Source: Pyrenophora tritici-repentis (Eukaryota > Ascomycota > Dothideomycetes > Pleosporales > Pleosporaceae). From it: a DNA stretch of 64,000 nucleotides. The translations under genes were made by a program, and so were the position numbers. The notes beneath the pieces are model-generated. The model did no database searches. It had not been told where the DNA came from and saw only the letters and a program-made list of their open reading frames with translations. The stretch covers positions 186,001-250,000 of the forward strand of contig NC_089399.1 of NCBI RefSeq assembly GCF_003171515.1. Reading direction: 5' to 3'. Positions 34,535 to 47,113 of the stretch are shown here, piece by piece; position 1 is the stretch's first letter, and every line of letters starts with the position of its first letter.

Positions 34535-35609
34535 TGCTCAATGCCTCCAAATTTATGCATCGTGAGCGGGAGACGCGTTGCGAGATTTCCTAGGCTTGTT
34601 GTCGAGGACCGGTGCGCTGTGGCTGGCGCGCAACCCGAATGAGGTGGTTATGTCATGATGCTCCTCTAGCGTGGGTCCAGGGCGTCTGTGTGTGTGGGTG
34701 TGTTAGGTGAGCCTCACATGCTAGCCAACGGCAATCTATCGTGACCCGCTGCAGGAAGACATATTTTTAGGGCTGAGATACAGGGTGTAGTGAGGGTCAT
34801 TGTTTGTGCTTATGTTGGAGCGTTCGTGGGGTTGTGTGGTGGTGTGGTGGATATGTGTGCATTTAGCGTGGGCTGTGTGCGGCGTGGGGGCTGTGCTACG
34901 GGAAAGGGAGCCTCAAAGAGGGGCGCAGCCTTACCTCGTGGGCGGTTACAGAACTAGAGGGTAGTCAGAAAGGTGGCCTGGCGGTTTGTAACGGTGTCAG
35001 GGGTAGTGTGCTTACTGAGAGTAAGAAAATCGCATTCTAAGCTCTAATGCGCCATCAAATAGTGTACCTGAATTTCGGTGCATGATACGTCTCTGCGACA
35101 TCTTTGGCACGGAAATCTTGATAGAGGAAATAGTACACTAACATTGACAACATTGACAAGGAAGTGTATGGCTACAGAAAATCTAAAAAGCAAAACACAA
35201 AATCCCAAGTACGGGATGTGTAAACAAAAGTGCAGCAAAAATTGCACAAAAGAATCTACACCACCAAACACCACAGTGCTCCAGATCAGGTGGAAGCGAA
35301 TGTCCTGTCCTTTTCCTATCCTGATTACAGTCCTCCGCTGTCTTGTACTAAAAATTCGAGGTCAAATAAAGACTGCCTTGCAAGGCGGGTCTAGGAGCAT
35401 CATGGGAGGTGTGCGTAGTGAAGAAAAGACTGCCGGATGGCAGGGGTCATATCGGTTGGGTACCGAAGGGGTATTGAGATGGGTATAGAAACGAGATAGC
35501 TTGCCGTGTAGAGGCAAGCCAGAAGAGCCGTGGCGATCGTGATAAGGAGATATGGAATGAACAAGAAGTATTGAAGAAAGACCGACCCAGCATAGTTAGC
35601 GTTGAGCGC
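34535..35609. other. 1.1-kb intergenic region
   Basis: Divergent side of the sirtuin and 3' flank of the SANT/Myb gene. T/G-rich stretches near 34690 and 34845. No gene supported. Confidence 0.45.
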
Positions 35610-36554
35610 CTATTGCTGGTGCGGGAGGTGATGTGGTGGGTATTGCATCGCCTGTTGATGCATGGGTTGCTGCATCGATTGTTGTTGCAAAGGCTGCTGC
35701 ATCGATTGTTGTTGCAAAGGCTGCTGCATCGATTGTTGTTGCAAAGGCTGCTGCATCGATTGTTGTTGCAAAGGCTGCTGCATCGATTGTTGTTGCAAAG
35801 ACTGCTGCATCGATTGCTGCTGTAGGGGCTGCTGTTGCATCGATTGTTGCATCGGTTGTTGTTGCAAAGACTGCTGCATGGGGTGCGGGTGTTGCATCGG
35901 ATGCAGCATGGACTGGATGCTCGGTACCCGCGGTTGGTGCGAATGGGTTGGGTAGCTCGGATATGTAGTGTAATGAGCTTCGGGGATTGCGGGCATGCTG
36001 GACATGCTGGACATGTCGACATGATGATCCTCTTGTTCTTCTTCGAGGTCAGAAACGCCTACTCCGCTGTCATCATGGTCATGGTAGGTACCATTCTCGA
36101 GCTTCTTCTGTGCCGACCTGTAGGCCTGAGTGAGGTTCTTCAATCCCTTCTCCATGCACTAAGTTGAATGAGTAAATGTATCATAGACAGGATGAGGTTG
36201 ATTACGTACCTTTGTCTCAACCAGTTGCCACTTCTCACCAACACGGGCAGCAAGTATGCTCCACATGTCTCGTCGGACTTCCATGTAGGCCTGTGCCAAT
36301 ACATCCAACTTGACACCATCCCACTGCTCCGCATTTTGCCTCTCCATCAAACGTTCATGTCGTTTGCGGCAGGCATTGGGGGTCTTGTTGGGAAAGTGTT
36401 TTGGTCCAATTTGGTTCCAGTTGAGGCCCTGGGCTCTGGCCTGGATGAGTGTTTCGTCATCTCTTGTGGACCAGGAGGAACTCCGTGATCCGCCTGCGGC
36501 TGAGGCCGTTGACACGGAGAGGCGATGTGAGGGACCCTTTTCAATCTTAGGCAT
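35610..36554 (-). CDS. SANT/Myb-like protein with Gln/Met-repeat tail
   Basis: Probably a DNA-binding regulator. Minus-strand exons 36554-36210 and 36158-35610 give 297 residues; the intron is 51 bp. A SANT/Myb_DNA-bind_6-type domain lies at about residues 28-80 (SSSWSTRDDETLIQARAQGL, IGPKHFPNKT, CRKRHERLMER). A helical linker (KGLKNLTQAYRSAQKKLENG) and a His/Asp-rich patch follow. The C-terminal ~110 residues are almost entirely Gln, Met, Pro, Leu and Ser in nine-residue repeats of the form QSMQQPLQQ. Such tails are common in fungal transcription factors and can be prion-like or activation-type. The start is the first ATG (36554) and gives MPKIEKGPSHRLS. Target genes are unknown. Confidence 0.85.
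35668..35830 (-). repeat. 27-bp coding minisatellite (Gln/Met repeat)
   Basis: About five nearly identical 27-bp units (plus strand GCTGCTGCATCGATTGTTG followed by TTGCAAAG) run in phase with the reading frame, with more degenerate units on to about 35890. Unit length is a multiple of three, so copy-number changes would alter protein length without frame loss. Confidence 0.9.
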
Positions 36555-38793
36555 GTTGACCAACGGAATGAAGACGAGTAGTAGGAGATAGTGATGATGG
36601 AAATAGAGATGTGGAATGAGGCGGTGATGACAAAGATGGGACTGGTGGAAGCGGTCGAGTAGCGTATTATGATTATGGTAGAGCGGACGTGGGAGAATGA
36701 GAGTGATTGATGGAGAGCAAAAGGTAGGAGATTTTCTCACACTGGAAAACGAAAGAACTGTGGTCCGTACCTTGGAGTCTGTGCGATCTAAAGTTGAGTC
36801 TAGGGGCAAAGCCAACATCTTTATACACTGAGCCGCATGCTGAGCCTTCATCCACAACAAAGGCCAGTAGGCCGGTCGGAGAATTGTTTTGAAACCAGGA
36901 CATGTTTCTGTAATCGCCGGATCGATCTCATATCTACCGAGAATGGATGTGCAACTAGGCAAAGAGGAGGCTGTTCACTGGGTCGTGGGCGCAAGCGCCA
37001 TCAGACAGGGCTAGGAGAGGCCAAAATTGGGCCTGTGAGTGGCCGGGCCACAAAACGTGAGCGGTTCGTCCCCTCGAACAAGGGAGCATGTCTGCAGCAG
37101 AAGCGCCTGTTTGAGAGTGCCTACTGTGTTCCCTATGCGGCTATGTCTAAGAATAATACCGTTGCCGAGGAGGGGCAGCGGCAGGCGGTAGAGGGGAAGG
37201 GCGGCTAACCTGGCGTTGATTCGACGAGCAGCCACGGGCCCAAATAAAGACCTTGGCAAGCGACAAGCGGGCAAGGGGTACCTCATTTGGTCGAACGGCT
37301 GCAAGTAGGACGCTGAAGTGATCAATACCCACCTGGCGGGAGTAGGGCTGAGCTCGGGAACCTGCAGTAGGATGCAGGTGTAGAAACGTCAAAGGCGGAA
37401 GGTCAGCAATCCGAACGCGCACGGAGCTTCCAGAGTCCAAGGAGAGGTTGAGAATAACATGCCAAATACATAGACATGCACACGAAATGTCACGACGCGA
37501 TCGCTTGATAGCCCGCGAGGCGCTCACGATAGGCGCGGTCACTGGATGGGCGAGTGTGAGTGATGTGATGGAGCGTTTCAACCACAACCCACAATATCGC
37601 AGCGGGAAGAACCGAGTTCCGGCCGTCAAGGCTCCCGTGAGAAGCGCCCGCTGAACTGCTGCCGGCCAACTCTGTGCCTCTGAGGAACTGTGGAGACGGA
37701 TCTTTTTCCCTTGAGATGCCCGTAAAACGAGGCCTGCTGTCAAATGAGGACCCAACCGCTGCCGCGGACCCACTACTAGCAGCGCGGGCGATGCCCGCGC
37801 TTCTCTATTCTAAGCTTGCAGGTATGCGGGCATAGCCGACAAACAGATGGCCAGGTCCTATAGCCCAGTGACGCAGTGCGCAACAAACTCGTGCGTTTGG
37901 CATATGGCCTTGTTGCGCATGAGAGCCGTTCCCATGTGCAAGGGCCGTCCCCGCATAGCCTCGTTTCTCAGCCTCAACCTCGGCATCCGAACTCGCAGAA
38001 TCGATAAACACCATGCACTAAGCCACGTTGAACAAGAATATCCAGGTGGTGCATCTGGAGCCTGCCGGTAGGATAGAAAGGCCTGTGTATGCCCAAGGTA
38101 GGCAACAGTCGGGCGTCGACAGACATCATGCTGGGCACGTGACCTGAGGTTCTCTAGGATTAAGGTGCCGTAGGGGGCGGTGAAACATCAGAGTGCTGTC
38201 GTGGCTGTCGAGGTTTCGCAATCATGTACAATGTGAACGGTCGTATGCAGTTGGTGTGAAGTGCTTTTTGTTGTGTACCTAGGTAGTCAGGGGTTCTTCC
38301 GTCCCGGTCGCCGGCGTGAACATCTCCTCGATGCAATCTGCCCAAAGTAACGGTTGTGCTATTTCTATAGAAGCCTCTCTCAATTTCTTTCGAGCATTGA
38401 TGAAACTTGAAAGGTTACAAGAAACCCAAACTTGTACAGTGCAGATGCACCGCTTTACGGCTGCGGCTCCCCACAAGGCTATGTACATGCAGGAGGGCTG
38501 CATCTGCAACTAACATAGATACTCACCATCTCCCATCGTCACTTCAAAAGATTTACTTCTGAATAAGTAAACAGACAGACAGAGTATATCGTCCAGTTTA
38601 TGAAGCTTGTAGGTCATCATCTTCAACAATGTTAAAGCATTACATCTTGCCTCTGCTGACATGGCCAGCTCGTCACACCCTAGCTGCAACCACAGGTGTC
38701 AGCGACTTCATACACCAAGCCATGGATCTATCTGCTTTACGGGTTCATTCCCCCTTGTAATCTTCCTATTTCCATGAGCCTAACGAAAAGCAG
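36555..38793. other. 2.2-kb intergenic region
   Basis: No gene supported. A 208-codon minus-strand open frame at 37147-37773 begins with GTG and has a biased, non-protein-like composition. A perfect 9-bp hairpin lies at 37781-37801. A possible short secretory first exon of the downstream amidohydrolase (ATG at 38629) falls inside this stretch. Confidence 0.4.
37781..37801. repeat. perfect GC-rich hairpin
   Basis: AGCGCGGGC, loop GAT, GCCCGCGCT. Nine base pairs, seven of them GC. No flanking gene end makes it an obvious terminator. Confidence 0.7.
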
Positions 38794-40107
38794 ATGTACC
38801 CTTTCGGAGACACCAACACACTATGGAAGCAAATCCAGCATGAATCCTATGTCGATGGTATCGACCTGACAGTGCTCCCATTTGCAAAAGAAGCTCTTGA
38901 GAGTATCACTGCCTTAGCCACGAGCACTGTGAACACGTCGTCTTTTGACTTCGCATACGCAAAAAGGATCGACACACACACTCAGTAAGCTCGAACGCTC
39001 GAACCCCACTCAGGAACGTTCGATATTCACATCATCGGTTGCTAATGGTTTCACAGTCCCATACCAGACTGGTTCCGTGCCCTTGAGCTCAACGCTGCAG
39101 GCCGTGCAACACCCTCATGGAGCGTACAAGGCCATCTCGAGTTCATGAGCGAGCATAATATCGCTCATTCTGTACTCTGCATCTCCACTCCACAGGCAAA
39201 TGCTTTTCTCGGAGAAAAGGACCAGAATCTGCGCAAGAAGAAGACGCTTGCTCTCGCTCGGCTGCTCAACTGCTTCGCTGCTGAGCTGTGCAAGATCTAC
39301 CCTGAGCGCTTTAGTTGGTTAGCTATCCTTCCGTTGCCGTATGTACCGGAATCTGTAACGGAGTTGAAGAGAATGCTCGGTATAGGACCAGTGGGCGTTG
39401 GCGTGCTGACCAATCACGAGGGCATGTATCCTGGGGATGCAGCTTTTGACCCGATTTGGCAGTTTTTGCAAGAAAAAGCAACGAGTGATGGAGGGGATGG
39501 GAGGGAGATTGTGTTTGTGCATCCCACGGAACCCATCATCAAGCTCGATGATGGACGACTGATCAACTCGCGACCATGTAAGTATCTTTCTCTAACCTCC
39601 TGGACCGGAGTAACTGACTAAGCATGAATTAAAACAGCACCCCTACGTTCTGGCCTAGGAGAGTTTTACTTTGAGACTGCAAGAGCAGTGTCTAGCCTCA
39701 CCGCCGAAAACACAATCACCAAATTCCCAAATCTGCATTACCGCATCTCTCATGGTGCAGGTGCCTTTCCAGACATCTCAGAGCGCTTTTTGCTCGGCTT
39801 CCCAAACTCCTCGGATGCCGCCCGCGAAGCGTACAAGACGCGGTTTTGGTACGATAGTGCGGGACCTGTATGGCCGAAGCAGATCAAGGGGTTGACGGAG
39901 GGCATGGGCGTGCCGGTTAGTCAGATGGTGTTTGGTACGGATTATCCTTATGGGATCGGATTCTGGGATGTGGATGCTAATATCAGGGGATTGGCGGATG
40001 TTCAGTGGTTGGAAGATGGAGAGAGAGATGGGGTGTTTTGGAGGAATGCAAGGGAGCTGTGGAGGGGGAAGATTGCGATGTTGGAGGGGCTGGATCATGC
40101 GATGTGA
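38794..40107 (+). CDS. Amidohydrolase of the ACMSD/decarboxylase type
   Basis: Metal-dependent hydrolase or decarboxylase of the family that includes 2-amino-3-carboxymuconate-semialdehyde decarboxylase and gamma-resorcylate decarboxylase. Exons 38794-38984, 39057-39577 and 39638-40107 give 393 residues. The metal-binding HxH pair is in RIDTHTH and is created by splicing (the second His codon spans intron 1). Later ligands are in VFVHPTEP, ISHGAGAFP and FGTDYPYG (metal-binding Asp). The phrase VLTNHEGMYPGD is typical of fungal members. About 60 residues precede the HxH, more than usual. An acceptor-like CTAAC...GCAG lies immediately before 38794, so a further upstream exon from the ATG at 38629 (hydrophobic, signal-like) is possible. 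Substrate unknown. Confidence 0.87.
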
Positions 40108-41271
40108 AGAATATGAAAATGAAAGGATTAAACGCCGATAATCTGAGAAGAATATAACATGAAATGGATGAGAATACACTTGAGTAGGTATCATGCATAA
40201 TGTTGAGATCAGAACTACGCTCTTATTTCTCCGTCCAATCGATGTTAAGCTGGAGAGCACCTGGGCACGGCGGTTAGCCGCGGCTGGATTAGTGTGAGGA
40301 GGCGAGGATTGTTAAGACCTCCTCAATGACCCCGCCGTGCTGACATCCGCCACACTCACAACAGCAACATGCTATAAGAGAACAGAAGTCGCATCGCTTT
40401 CTACTCGGACGCAGACGGTAGTGAGCAGCCTCGGAGTTAAGATGAATGCGCAGGGCTGGTTTTTCCCCACAGTGGCACCGAAGACATCATGTCGTGGAGA
40501 AGGCTAAGTGGCCGTTGATAGTGAAGCGAGGAGAGATTCAGGTAAAATATCTCGCAACTCCACATACACAATAGTTACTAACCGATGGCTTCTTAGGGGA
40601 ACGCGATGTGTGTCGCAAGTCGTATCAGCGAAGCGCCCGAAGCGATCGCCCGGCCCTTGTCCGATGAGCCGAGCTAAGATGGCGAAACCGTTTTGTCAGC
40701 CTCAACGGACAAGCAAACATCAAGAGAGGGTCATAATGGGATAAGGAAATAAGCATCTCAAGAGCTATCCTTGTTTGAACGTCTTTTCTCCTGCAAGATG
40801 ATTTCAATATTTCGCAAAGTCCGACAAACATCGACCGTATGACGTTGGATGACAAACTCGCAAGCCATCGGGCGATGAGCAACCAACGCACACCGCGGAA
40901 TGCACGAGCATGGACGTCGTTGCAGCCTCAGACCTGAGAGACCTTCGCTGCCGCCGACTGATTGGTGAAGCCAACTTACATAAGTCTGGCAGAAAGAGTT
41001 TTGCTCCACCATGTACTAGCGCGAATTGCGTGATCGCACGTCTTCACCCCCAGCTATCGCACCTTGCGGAGGTGGGTTACAAATCCAGTGCGATGGCGGC
41101 GCCCAATATATACTCTAGACCGTGGACCTCTTCCCTCTTTCTACCTCCAGAACCCAACGCTTGATAATAGAATCTTCTTTCGGGAAGCCTTCGTTAAACA
41201 CCAAACCACAAAGACCATCTTTTGGCTGCTCTGCACGTGTTGTTACCACGGTTTCGCCACACCCCTTAAAC
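40108..41271. other. 1.2-kb intergenic region upstream of PAPS reductase
   Basis: No gene supported; short frames only. The last part is the promoter and leader of the PAPS reductase gene. Confidence 0.45.
41234..41239. promoter_or_regulatory. CACGTG E-box upstream of PAPS reductase
   Basis: The palindrome CACGTG lies 33 bp before the start codon. In yeast this is the Cbf1 core site of sulfur-assimilation promoters. A single six-base match is weak evidence, and it may lie within the transcribed leader. Confidence 0.3.
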
Positions 41272-42231
41272 ATGTCGTCACCAATGTTTTCCGCAGTCGA
41301 CTCCTACAAACAACCCACAATGCGTGAAGAATCAGGCTATGCCTCTGCTGCATCAAGTCAGGAAAGCCTGACCGAGGTCTACTTCACAAAGCCGCATTTG
41401 AAGTTCATCAACTCTCAGCTTCAGAAGCTCGAGCCACAAGGTTAGTGGTAGCGGTACATTCTTATGAGGATGTTCGACTAACATGATGTAGACATCCTTC
41501 GATGGTGCATCACATCTTTACCAGGACTTTTCCAGACCACAGCCTTTGGTCTTACTGGACTCGTCACCGTAGATATGCTTTCGAAGCTCGAAGGACCTCT
41601 GAAGCACAACATCGATCTGATCTTTTTGGACACCTTGTATCACTTCGATGAAACATACGCCCTTGTTGACCGGATAAGGAGGCGATACGGGACCCCCGTC
41701 CATGTCTACAAGCCTGCCGGCTGTGACAGTGTGAATGACTTCACCACCAGGCACGGTGATAAGCTTTGGGAAACAAACGATGAGCTCTACGACTATGTCG
41801 CCAAGGTCGAGCCTGCAGAGCGAGCATACTCTGAGCTTCAAGTCAAGGCCGTTCTGACTGGTCGACGACGTAGCCAAGGTGGAAAGCGTGGCGACCTAGA
41901 CATTGTTGAGGTCGACGAGGCTGGTCTGATCAAGATCAACCCACTAGCCAACTGGAGCTTTACTCAGGTCAAGGAGTACGTGGATGCCAACGACGTCCCG
42001 TACAACGAGCTTCTCAACAGGGGCTACAAGAGCGTTGGCGATTGGCATTCGACCCAGCCAGTAGCTGCTGGAGAGGATGAGCGATCAGGACGCTGGAAGG
42101 GCAAGAACAAGACCGAGTGCGGTATCCACAACCCCAAGTCGCGATATGCTCAGTTCCTCCAAGAGCAAGAAAGTAAGCGACAAAACCAAGAACTTGAGAA
42201 CAAGTTGCAGCAAATTTCTTTGAACGCATAG
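41272..42231 (+). CDS. MET16: Phosphoadenosine-phosphosulfate (PAPS) reductase
   Basis: Reduces PAPS to sulfite with thioredoxin in assimilatory sulfate reduction (cytosol). Exons 41272-41440 and 41492-42231 give 302 residues; the 51-bp intron has a CGACTAAC branch region. The nucleotide-binding segment TTAFGLTGLVTVDMLSK, the sulfate/phosphate region LDTLYHFDETYALVD, the motif YKSVGDWHST, and the catalytic cysteine in ECGIH near the C-terminus are all present. There is only one late cysteine motif and no CC pair of the APS-reductase type, consistent with PAPS use. The start is the first ATG that gives the family-like N-terminus. The next gene downstream, on the same strand, is ATP sulfurylase. 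Identification is secure. Confidence 0.95.
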
Positions 42232-42928
42232 TGTATTGCGTGGCGCAGTAGTTGTCTTTTCTTGTACTCGCATTAGCACGGCGTTTGGGTTTTTCCTGGG
42301 ATATGGCATCATAGCATGTGGGTTGGACTCTTCTAGGACAGCACATGGGGTAAACGGAAGTCACAGCCGGCATTATGTATGCGGGGCCGAGATACCCCCG
42401 AAATACGAGCCAATGAAGCTCACAAATGAATCAGACATTTAATGATCCACATGCCAGGCCTGTCTCTTAGTAGTGAAGTGCTTCCGATATGCCGCTAAAA
42501 CGGTACCTTGGCCTACCTAGATGTGATCCTCTTGGACTCCGCTCCGCTCACGTCACTTTGTTATTCTTGCCCAACGGAAAGCTGCGGGCGACACAGGTAA
42601 GGCTCTAAAATATCGCGTGCAATTGCGCAATCGCTCCATAGATCTGCCGACCCATACAAACACCCGCTTTGTACCCTAGGCGCTGCGGCAGTGAAAAACC
42701 AGAATAACACGGTCAACAATCGGAAAGGATGGAACCTGTAGTCTCCATAGAATAAAAAGGGCTTGCGCCGTGCCCCGGCTTCTGTTCTTCAGTCGCATCT
42801 TTTTCAAATTTCAAGTGACCCAAAGACCTCTTTGCGAAGAAGCTTTGAACCGCCAGACATAACTCGAAGTCTTCATATCTAGTCCAGAGACTTTTTATAC
42901 CCCTCATTCTTTATCTTATCCTCGCAAA
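42232..42928. other. 697-bp spacer between PAPS reductase and ATP sulfurylase
   Basis: Holds the 3' end of the first and the promoter of the second sulfur gene. A CTCACGTCAC element is near 42548. No canonical CACGTG was seen. No ORF supported. Confidence 0.45.
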
Positions 42929-44869
<1,941 letters not shown>

Positions 44870-45851
44870 GCGATTGATTGCCACTTTATCATGAATCTTG
44901 GAGACATGATATATTTTACGCATTATGACCACATAGGCACGCACACACGCATGTATGCCTTTGATTTTTTCCTTGACGTTTCTTTCCTTTGTTTGGCTCT
45001 GGGTTTCCGGCAGGGTGTCAAGATGGATGCTTTGTTATAGACGTATTTGCATGTGTTGCACATGGATAGTTTAGATGGTGAAGAGGAATGAGAGAAAAGT
45101 ATAAATTCGATGAATGTTTTTATCCAGTCAATAAGTTTTGGATCTCGGTGCTTTTGTGATGATAACGGTGGGATGGCTTGCGTTTTCTGTGCTTCACTGG
45201 AGTTGCAGGGCAGGAAATTGGAAGTTGGGTGTTAGACATGGTGTATGGCGTCATGTTTTTAACTTTGGAAGTCGGCAGTCGGGTCTTGCGTGGGTGCGCA
45301 CTTGCCTCTGAACCTCTTCTTCTTCTTCCTTCTTCCGACTTCGCATCTACTCTGTGCTTTAGCTTTTTTTGTTATATCCAGCTGGACCACAAGGCTGACA
45401 GACTAAGAGGCCGACAGACCAAAAGGCTGACTCTTGGCCTATACTACACATGTTTGCTGGACTACTGCCTCACCACATGCTGCAACCTGCAGTACACAGC
45501 CCCCGCAAGACTTTATCCCGGTCCTCCCAGTAGCTTATCAGGCCATGGGTACATGTAAGTGTCGTACCAAAAGTCAAGTACCTTGAAACGAATACCGTAT
45601 GTCGGTTGTGCGCGCAAGGTTGAATCGGCCCCCAGTGGCGTCATGGCTGAGTGGTGGGCGTGGCGCCTGAATGGGTATACCGCGTATGCAGCCTGGCGGG
45701 CTGTGGGCTGTGCTAGTTTGCGCGGGCAATTTGATTATCGCATTGCTCTTCACTCTCTTCCCTTTCTTTCTCGTTATTCCTTCGTCTGTTTCTATGCTGT
45801 TGCTGAGCGCATTCTGCTCTCGCCATATCGGAAGTTTTGCATTTCTAAGCG
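44870..45851. other. about 1-kb intergenic region
   Basis: 3' flank of ATP sulfurylase and upstream region of the next ORF. Frames at 45178-45864 are short and unsupported. A GGCTGAGTGG motif near 45646 resembles a tRNA A-box, but no matching B-box follows. Confidence 0.4.
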
Positions 45852-46685
45852 ATGGTTCGTGTAAGTCGTCGACCACGTGTGGTCGATGTCGAATCGGAGA
45901 GTGAGATTGAACGCAATGTGCCCGTTCCTCGGAATGCTGTGGACATGGAAGACAGCCGCGAAGTGAATGAGTCGGGTCAGACTGGGTTTATGGCGGCCTC
46001 TGCTGCTGTACTTGAAGGACACACAGATCTTCCAGGGGCGGACACTGGAGGTTTGCTTAGGGTTGTCGTTAATCACCCTGATGACTTCAGAGGCGAAGGA
46101 ACGGCGCGTGAAGCTCGCAAAGTAGTCATGGCCAACGCTAGGAAGAACAGACCCTGGAGTACCTCTTCCGGGGCAACGAAGAAAGCTTTGGATGGGTCAC
46201 GATTGAGCCCTGATCGACCTGATTCGACAATCGAACGGGATCGTAACATTACGGGAGAACGACCAGCATATTCCTTGAGTAGAAATTCGAGATCCGATCA
46301 TGGCTCTCGTTCGGTACTTTCAGCGCAAACGCTTCTTGGTACTGATACCAAGGAGGAAATTCAACAAGAACGCGCCATTCAGGTGGGGTGGTCTGAAAAC
46401 GACTATCCGGAGCCGAGTATCAAAGAAACCTTGAGAACACGACCTTCAATGATCACTACTCGACTTTCTACCGGTGAGCCAGGAATTGAAAGAATGGAGG
46501 ATCAGATCAGTCGTCCCGACAGCGGCCATGTTGAGAGAAAGGTTGAGAGCAGTTCTGGTTCCCTAGGCGTTATTTCCTTGGGGCATTCTGATATTGCATC
46601 AACTGTTGCGGCTGAAGACGGAGAGTATGCAAGACATCAGATCTACTGTGATCAGACTCCGCAACAATCAATCGGATCGGCATGA
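45852..46685 (+). CDS. Hypothetical hydrophilic protein, 3' end replaced by a transposon-associated foldback
   Basis: 277 residues from a real ATG, in one exon. No family recognised. The protein is polar and rich in Arg, Ser, Glu and Asp (VDVESESEIERNVP, RSDHGSRSVLSA), with no TM segment or signal. Its final codons (QTPQQSIGSA) lie inside the left arm of a 54-bp inverted repeat whose inner part matches transposon-end-like sequence. The natural C-terminus has therefore probably been lost or altered. Absence of homologous domains means it could also be a non-functional remnant. Confidence 0.5.
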   Translation: MVRVSRRPRVVDVESESEIERNVPVPRNAVDMEDSREVNESGQTGFMAASAAVLEGHTDLPGADTGGLLRVVVNHPDDFRGEGTAREARKVVMANARKNRPWSTSSGATKKALDGSRLSPDRPDSTIERDRNITGERPAYSLSRNSRSDHGSRSVLSAQTLLGTDTKEEIQQERAIQVGWSENDYPEPSIKETLRTRPSMITTRLSTGEPGIERMEDQISRPDSGHVERKVESSSGSLGVISLGHSDIASTVAAEDGEYARHQIYCDQTPQQSIGSA

Positions 46686-46780
46686 TTGATTCCTATCTAG
46701 GTTAAAGGCTGCCTAATGAAGTAATTCTTTAACCTATATAGGAATCAATCATGTCAATCGATTGATTGTTGCGGAGTCTG
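46653..46780. repeat. 54-bp inverted repeat (foldback) at the host/transposon junction
   Basis: Left arm 46653-46707 and right arm 46727-46780 are reverse complements with about five differences, separated by 19 nt. The outer part of each arm is host ORF sequence (CAGACTCCGCAACAATCAAT). The inner part is CCTATMTAGGTTAAAG, which reappears as an inverted copy near 54655-54669. Confidence 0.92.
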
Positions 46781-47113
46781 CTTTAAACACTGCAAAGCTA
46801 AAATAAGCTCTGGCTTTATATGGAGTCTCCGCGTACCTAACATGTCGCTAAGCTCGCTAAAAGTCCGCTCGCAGTCTGCTGCTGCCGCCGGTATCGTTAG
46901 TATGTTAATAGCAAACTTCGAGAGTATAGGGAATTGCCCAGCAACTAACTCCTAGTATAGCAGCAGGTTAAGAGACAGCTAGTCCTCCTTAGCTAACGCT
47001 AGTTGCCGCTTCTAGATCTTATACTCATCCTCTGCTAGGCTTGCCTCTACCTACCGTATGTTGTGCTCGATCGACGACTGTAGAAAAGCTGACCGAGACG
47101 TTAATAACCCTAG

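Noticed and set aside
35668..35830. Regular array resembling a CRISPR
   Set aside because: Units are contiguous with no spacers and in phase with a coding frame; a eukaryotic minisatellite.
35571..35968. Plus-strand Cys/Leu/Ala repeat frames opposite the Myb gene
   Set aside because: All three frames open because of the 27-bp repeat; the minus-strand frame with a SANT domain is the coding one.
37147..37773. 208-codon minus-strand open frame
   Set aside because: Begins with GTG; composition (Arg/Ser/Leu/Pro scatter) looks like GC-rich non-coding DNA.
45640..45715. tRNA-like A-box (GGCTGAGTGG)
   Set aside because: No B-box GGTTCRANTCC at the right distance and no cloverleaf could be drawn.
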